Below, one piece after another: positions 39,301 to 41,090 of a stretch of 41,090 nt of DNA (the stretch's first letter is position 1; each line of letters begins with the position of its first letter). The stretch lies in NCBI RefSeq assembly GCF_937880195.1, contig NZ_CALFLA010000034.1, positions 1 to 41,090 of the forward strand, in the 5' to 3' direction. The translations under genes and the position numbers were made by a program. This DNA is from an uncultured Blautia sp. (GTDB taxonomy: Bacteria; Bacillota; Clostridia; Lachnospirales; Lachnospiraceae). The notes under the pieces were generated by a model that saw nothing but the letters and a program-made list of their open reading frames with translations, was not told the DNA's origin and searched no databases.

Positions 39301-41046
39301 CGGCAGAATAGAGAGGGATTATGTGATATAGCAATTTTTCTTAATGGGTTATCATGTATAGGAAAGGTAAGTGCGGTTGCTTTTACTGCATTAGGAGCTT
39401 TAACCGGACCGTGGGGAATTGCGCTAGGAATAATTCTAGGCGCATGTGACTATGTTGTAGATGAATACCAAAAAGGTTTGAGTGGAGGCAATGCGTTTGA
39501 AAAGTTTTATAATGCATTTGCGTGGCTGAACTGGATTATAGACCCCTCGGGATATGTGTATGAAGCTGTTCCTGATAATTATCTTGAAGGCGTTACTGCT
39601 ACGATATATTATAAAGACAGCCAGACAGGAGAATCTATTGTTTGGGATGCAGAGGAATATGATCAGGTTAATCCTATGCAGACCGATCTGAAGGGAACAT
39701 ATGCTTGGGATGTTCCGGAAGGCTTATATCAGGTAAAATATGAAAAGGAAGGATATAAAACGGTATATAGTGACTGGCTTCCGGTTCCTCCTCCACAGAC
39801 AGATGTCAATATATCCATGACATCAACGAAAGCGCCTGAAGTTAGCATTGTTGTGGTAAATCCCCAAGAGGTTATTATCGGCTTTTCACAATATATGAAG
39901 GCAGAGGCAATTAATTCCAAGACAGTGACACTTAAAAATAATGGGGTGTTGATTCCCTATGAAGTATCGCCTATAAAGGGAAAAAGTGTGGATGGATCGC
40001 AACTTGCAGAAATGTATAAGTTTACTCCAGCTAGCGCTTTAAGCGGCGAAGTATCTATAAGCTGCGCTCGGAGTATCTGTAATTATGCAGATCATACTAT
40101 GGAAAAGGAATTTGTGTGTGTCAAAACAGTAGAAGAGAAGCTGATAGATATTTCGGTAGAAGATATGTATACGGTTCTACTAGAGTCGCAGGGATATATC
40201 CAGGTACAGGCAACTCCAAAATCAGCTGTAAAAGGAAAAAGAATAAAAGTAACTGCAAGTAACGAATTTATCCTGTCACTTGATTCAAAAATAGTGGAAT
40301 TTGATGCAAATGGTGAGGCAAAAATAAAGTATCAATCAATACTTCCAGGCCAGGTAGAATTAAATTTGGAGGTAGAGGGAACGCCTGTAAATAAAAAAAC
40401 CTACATAAATTGTATTATGTCTTCGCCTGAATGTACAGAGCATCAGATTGTTATTGATAGGGCTGTTGTACCGACATGTATACTCGAAGGAAGAACAGAA
40501 GGCAGTCATTGTGCAATCTGTAATAAGGTGATTGTCGAGCAACAGATAATTCCACCTACAGGACATAATTTAAAAACAGTTGTCGATAAAAAAGCAACTT
40601 GTGGAGTTGCTGGAAAGTTACATAAAGAATGTACGCTATGTGGTTATAAAGAAAAAACAACAGAAATAAAACCGACAAACAAGCATTCTTATGGAGCATA
40701 TGTTGTAACTCGTGCTGCAACAGTATTATCGACGGGAATTAGAACAAGAACTTGTCGTGTATGCAAGAAAAAAGAAAATGCTACTATTGCAAAATTAAGT
40801 CCTACAGTTAAGTTAAATGCAACCAGCATAACATTAAAAGTTAAACAATATACTTCAAAAATAAAGGTAAGTGGACTGGCAGCTGGAGATAGAGTAAAGT
40901 CATGGAAATCCAGTAATACAAGAATTGTAAAGGTGACCAGAACTGGAAAAATAATGGCACAAAAAAAGACGGGAAAAGCTATCATTACAGTTACATTGCA
41001 AAGTGGAAAGAAGGCTAATATTAAAGTTAAAGTACAGAAAGTCTAA
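33358..41046 (+). CDS. Giant secreted BspA-type leucine-rich-repeat surface protein
   Basis: A 2562-residue protein. The start is ATG 33358 (AAAGGA upstream), giving a clear signal peptide: NTKRG basic start, hydrophobic IALILSLIISAQPILV, cleavage near HAEE. Then: an acidic region (30-120); LRR_5/BspA block A (about 125-750); a beta-sandwich, carboxypeptidase-regulatory-like linker (about 755-848, KISGRIIDGNGNGIENVAI); LRR block B (about 850-1477); long beta-rich regions (to about 1880); a helical part with a hydrophobic Gly/Ala-rich stretch (about 1989-2034); a second carboxypeptidase-like domain (near 2080-2150); an SbsA/Ig-like domain; two Cys-pair modules (about 2357-2467); and a C-terminal BIG2 Ig-like domain (2481-2562) ending KVKVQKV. 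No LPXTG motif was found. BspA-type LRR proteins bind host or matrix proteins in some species; adhesion is plausible but unproven here. AT-rich codon use differs from upstream genes. The ATG at 33295-side extension (GTG) is rejected because the signal peptide starts at 33358. Confidence 0.9.
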   Translation: MKNTKRGIALILSLIISAQPILVHAEELTPKTQFESENVLEEFVSTELGDDYAQEVISKEKETPDNIDFTDEIDDGDAVDNEDFTVDMLGDQESVEELSDAGQCNDVGGFCDGTESNTVLLEGDADFSYKILNGTYCTLTGYNGNNIEVIIPAEIDGYIVQSISAGAFAYNPIIQKVVFPETIETIENGIFQNCSSLNYISLNNGLTNIANNTFEGCASLEGILLPETLETIASNAFRDCSGLTKIRIPDSVTGIEGRAFYNCKNLSKIELSPNWKTTNVSGSYSYESPFVGCSSLKEISLPSGMTKIPNYAFADWKELEKVNFHEKIVEIGNSVFEDCTGLKEAVLNGGLTRIGSSAFWGCSGLTGISLPEGLITVGRDAFANCGGLGKVNLPESLHQIEKGVFSGCTGLTEVVLPEALETITYDAFRDCSGLTKIRIPDSVTGIEGRAFYNCKNLSKIELSPNWKTTNVSGSYSYESPFVGCSSLKEISLPSGMTKIPNYAFADWKELEKVNFHEKIVEIGNSAFEDCTGLKEAVLNEGITRIGTNAFTNCSGLRKVNLPESLHQIERGVFSGCTGLTEVVLPEALETIAYDAFRDCSGLTKICIPDSVTGIEGRAFYNCKNLSKIELSSNWKTTNVSGSYSYESPFVGCSSLKEISLPSGMAKVPAYAFCNCTMLQRAIIADGTVEIENYAFSQCKNLKEAGIPNTVNKISGNVFEGCPSLVIHGSAGSYAEQYATEYKLPFSTESLNIEKVKISGRIIDGNGNGIENVAIAFYDEEKKNLDINRVYTDKEGCWVYEEALLNHIYSVYFEKTGYNIEGIRHWHVLEENKNTGDITAVEISGNIESKAEDFEYEALNGTYCTITGYVGNDSEVLLPSKINEYIVQRVSQNAFRDNKKIKKVFFPPTVTQIESGVFQNCTELEYAALNIGLSNIASNTFYGCEKLTKIVLPISLETIAYNAFCDCSGLTEICIPDSVTGIEGRAFYNCKNLSKIELSPNWKTTNVSGSYSYESPFVGCSSLKEISLPSGMAKIPNYAFADWKELEKVYLHEKIVEIGNSAFEDCTGLKEAVLNEGLTRIGSSAFGGCSGLTGISLPEGLITVGGDAFANCSGLGKVSLPESLHQIEKGVFSGCTGLTEVVLPEALETIAYNAFCGCSGLTKIRIPDSVTGIEGRVFYNCKNLGKIELSPNWKTTNVSGSYSYESPFVGCSSLKEISLPSGMTKIPDYAFADWKELEKVHFHEKIVEIGNSAFEDCTGLKEAVLNEGITRIGRDAFENCSGLGKVSLPESLHQIERGVFSLCTGLTEVVLPEALETIEYNAFCGCSGLTKIRIPDSVTGIEGQAFYNCENLSKIELSPNWKTTNVSGNYSYESPFVECAKLKEIIIPLGMKSIPDYAFKNCRKLKSVSCPETTAKVGRGAFENCTELQKVELISSNMEIAKDAFYNSVHLIVYTVEYSDVVKYCIENDVNFIIIKGDKGQDTGVLDRSKCSFEIEEQSIVNNTVKFKLLYSIKDMSALSDMTIEIMIPKMSELFANNILINGKICQDYEYDSSTDSLTVPIEAVQGEICFAVKVSAAMPITSYASLKYKKGKEKKSETLGVISSTEGMLSTIVNNRINEKRFKVSGIAPAGSDVHVYVDDELQTTVKATKLGVYETQLSLEEPKCFRTYEVKSEVILRDNSIITSAATTTYNNEAPKLKQFALYHGNKMFDLMELNNKRPTISFNPSSPMTFVVKFENGKRVRKVFITSTRNNEVKKIEALYDSNVDQYIASGWFDSENHSYVPGALSLTYTVDEVQYDYSPDTFFEDKENIESLPEEYKNADVEIIKNTDNEVSYRVELDTEEKIEYYQGYKTTNLSTPADDKYAETNGYYSVKDTSGTEYYVKNTNLTPQKSEQIFGKTKDAVKGHVISLVKKHDKELIELFYDENVAQAYGYLKENVYGPAKKYVGVLKTIGVAAQKESDLEDLKWKIRSDTSLTEKERQNREGLCDIAIFLNGLSCIGKVSAVAFTALGALTGPWGIALGIILGACDYVVDEYQKGLSGGNAFEKFYNAFAWLNWIIDPSGYVYEAVPDNYLEGVTATIYYKDSQTGESIVWDAEEYDQVNPMQTDLKGTYAWDVPEGLYQVKYEKEGYKTVYSDWLPVPPPQTDVNISMTSTKAPEVSIVVVNPQEVIIGFSQYMKAEAINSKTVTLKNNGVLIPYEVSPIKGKSVDGSQLAEMYKFTPASALSGEVSISCARSICNYADHTMEKEFVCVKTVEEKLIDISVEDMYTVLLESQGYIQVQATPKSAVKGKRIKVTASNEFILSLDSKIVEFDANGEAKIKYQSILPGQVELNLEVEGTPVNKKTYINCIMSSPECTEHQIVIDRAVVPTCILEGRTEGSHCAICNKVIVEQQIIPPTGHNLKTVVDKKATCGVAGKLHKECTLCGYKEKTTEIKPTNKHSYGAYVVTRAATVLSTGIRTRTCRVCKKKENATIAKLSPTVKLNATSITLKVKQYTSKIKVSGLAAGDRVKSWKSSNTRIVKVTRTGKIMAQKKTGKAIITVTLQSGKKANIKVKVQKV
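33730..35610 (+). repeat. LRR superblock A of the giant protein
   Basis: First copy of a block of about 1880 bp that recurs at a constant offset of 2178 bp. Inside it, a core beginning GGACTGACAAAGATC recurs at 34081, 34654 and 35158. The first two cores are nearly identical over 280 bp (34081-34360, 34654-34933); the third diverges after about 35365. The intervals are 573 and 504 bp; the 69-bp difference equals one 23-residue LRR. Confidence 0.9.
35908..37788 (+). repeat. LRR superblock B of the giant protein
   Basis: Second copy. Cores lie at 36259, 36832 and 37336, again 573 and 504 bp apart, each exactly 2178 bp after its partner in block A. The cores 36259-36538 and 36832-37111 are nearly identical to those of block A, whereas the flanks of the two blocks have diverged strongly while keeping register. 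Confidence 0.9.
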
Positions 41047-41090
41047 CTATTAAAAGTCAAGGTTAAAATGAAGATTTTTTGAGTGAATTG

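Noticed and set aside
40800..41046. LPXTG or other sortase anchor at the end of the giant protein
   Set aside because: The protein ends in a BIG2 domain with no LPXTG-like motif, hydrophobic tail or basic tail.

Overview
The window looks like a chromosomal segment of a spore-forming member of the Clostridia, most likely Lachnospiraceae (Blautia/Ruminococcus/Dorea type). The evidence is a clostridial Spo0A, CotF-like coat genes and a Csp-type subtilase, PolC, CodY, a CIRCE-controlled groESL operon, class III fructose-1,6-bisphosphatase, a split purine end-pathway (archaeal-type IMP cyclohydrolase plus stand-alone AICAR transformylase), and strong AGGAGG ribosome binding sites with TTGNNN-17-TATAAT promoters. 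The genus is inference; no rRNA or tRNA gene is visible.

Layout. 1-5260: an upstream terminator, spo0A, glgA, two small CotF-like coat genes and a Csp-like subtilase, together a sporulation-flavoured block. 5280-6780: a xanthine/uracil-type NCS2 permease broken by a one-base frameshift. 6778-9006: a minus-strand VanZ-like membrane gene and a divergent thyA-dfrA pair; the divergent promoters overlap at one shared -35 sequence, and the thyA leader carries a compact, strongly folded element. 9051-10210: minus-strand ilvE. 10178-18176: a decayed xpaC/telA-like remnant, then ispG-polC-fbp. 18181-20794: a PurF paralogue without the glutaminase nucleophile, then a secreted or anchored YARHG-domain protein. 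20810-26512: comM-dprA-topA-codY, the common Firmicutes arrangement. 26604-28718: groES-groEL under CIRCE/HrcA. 28780-30844: a small two-helix membrane protein and guaB. 30861-33021: a ZTP riboswitch controlling IMP cyclohydrolase and AICAR transformylase. 33220-41046: one very large, AT-rich secreted BspA-type leucine-rich-repeat protein with internal duplications.

How it fits together. Nucleotide metabolism recurs: permease, thyA/dfrA, PurF paralogue, guaB, and the ZTP-controlled last two steps to IMP. thyA and dfrA form a cycle, since ThyA makes dihydrofolate and DHFR regenerates tetrahydrofolate, and AICAR transformylase needs formyl-tetrahydrofolate, the cofactor whose shortage raises ZTP. 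CodY, encoded here, senses branched-chain amino acids and GTP, which are connected to ilvE and guaB products respectively, although I see no convincing CodY site upstream of ilvE.

Most noteworthy are the folded thyA leader flanked by imperfect 13-bp direct repeats, the shared -35 divergent promoter with an apparently leaderless vanZ, the PurF paralogue with Gly in place of the catalytic Cys, the collapsed xpaC/telA locus whose promoter may now drive ispG-polC, and the two-level duplication (exact 2178-bp offset) in the giant surface protein.
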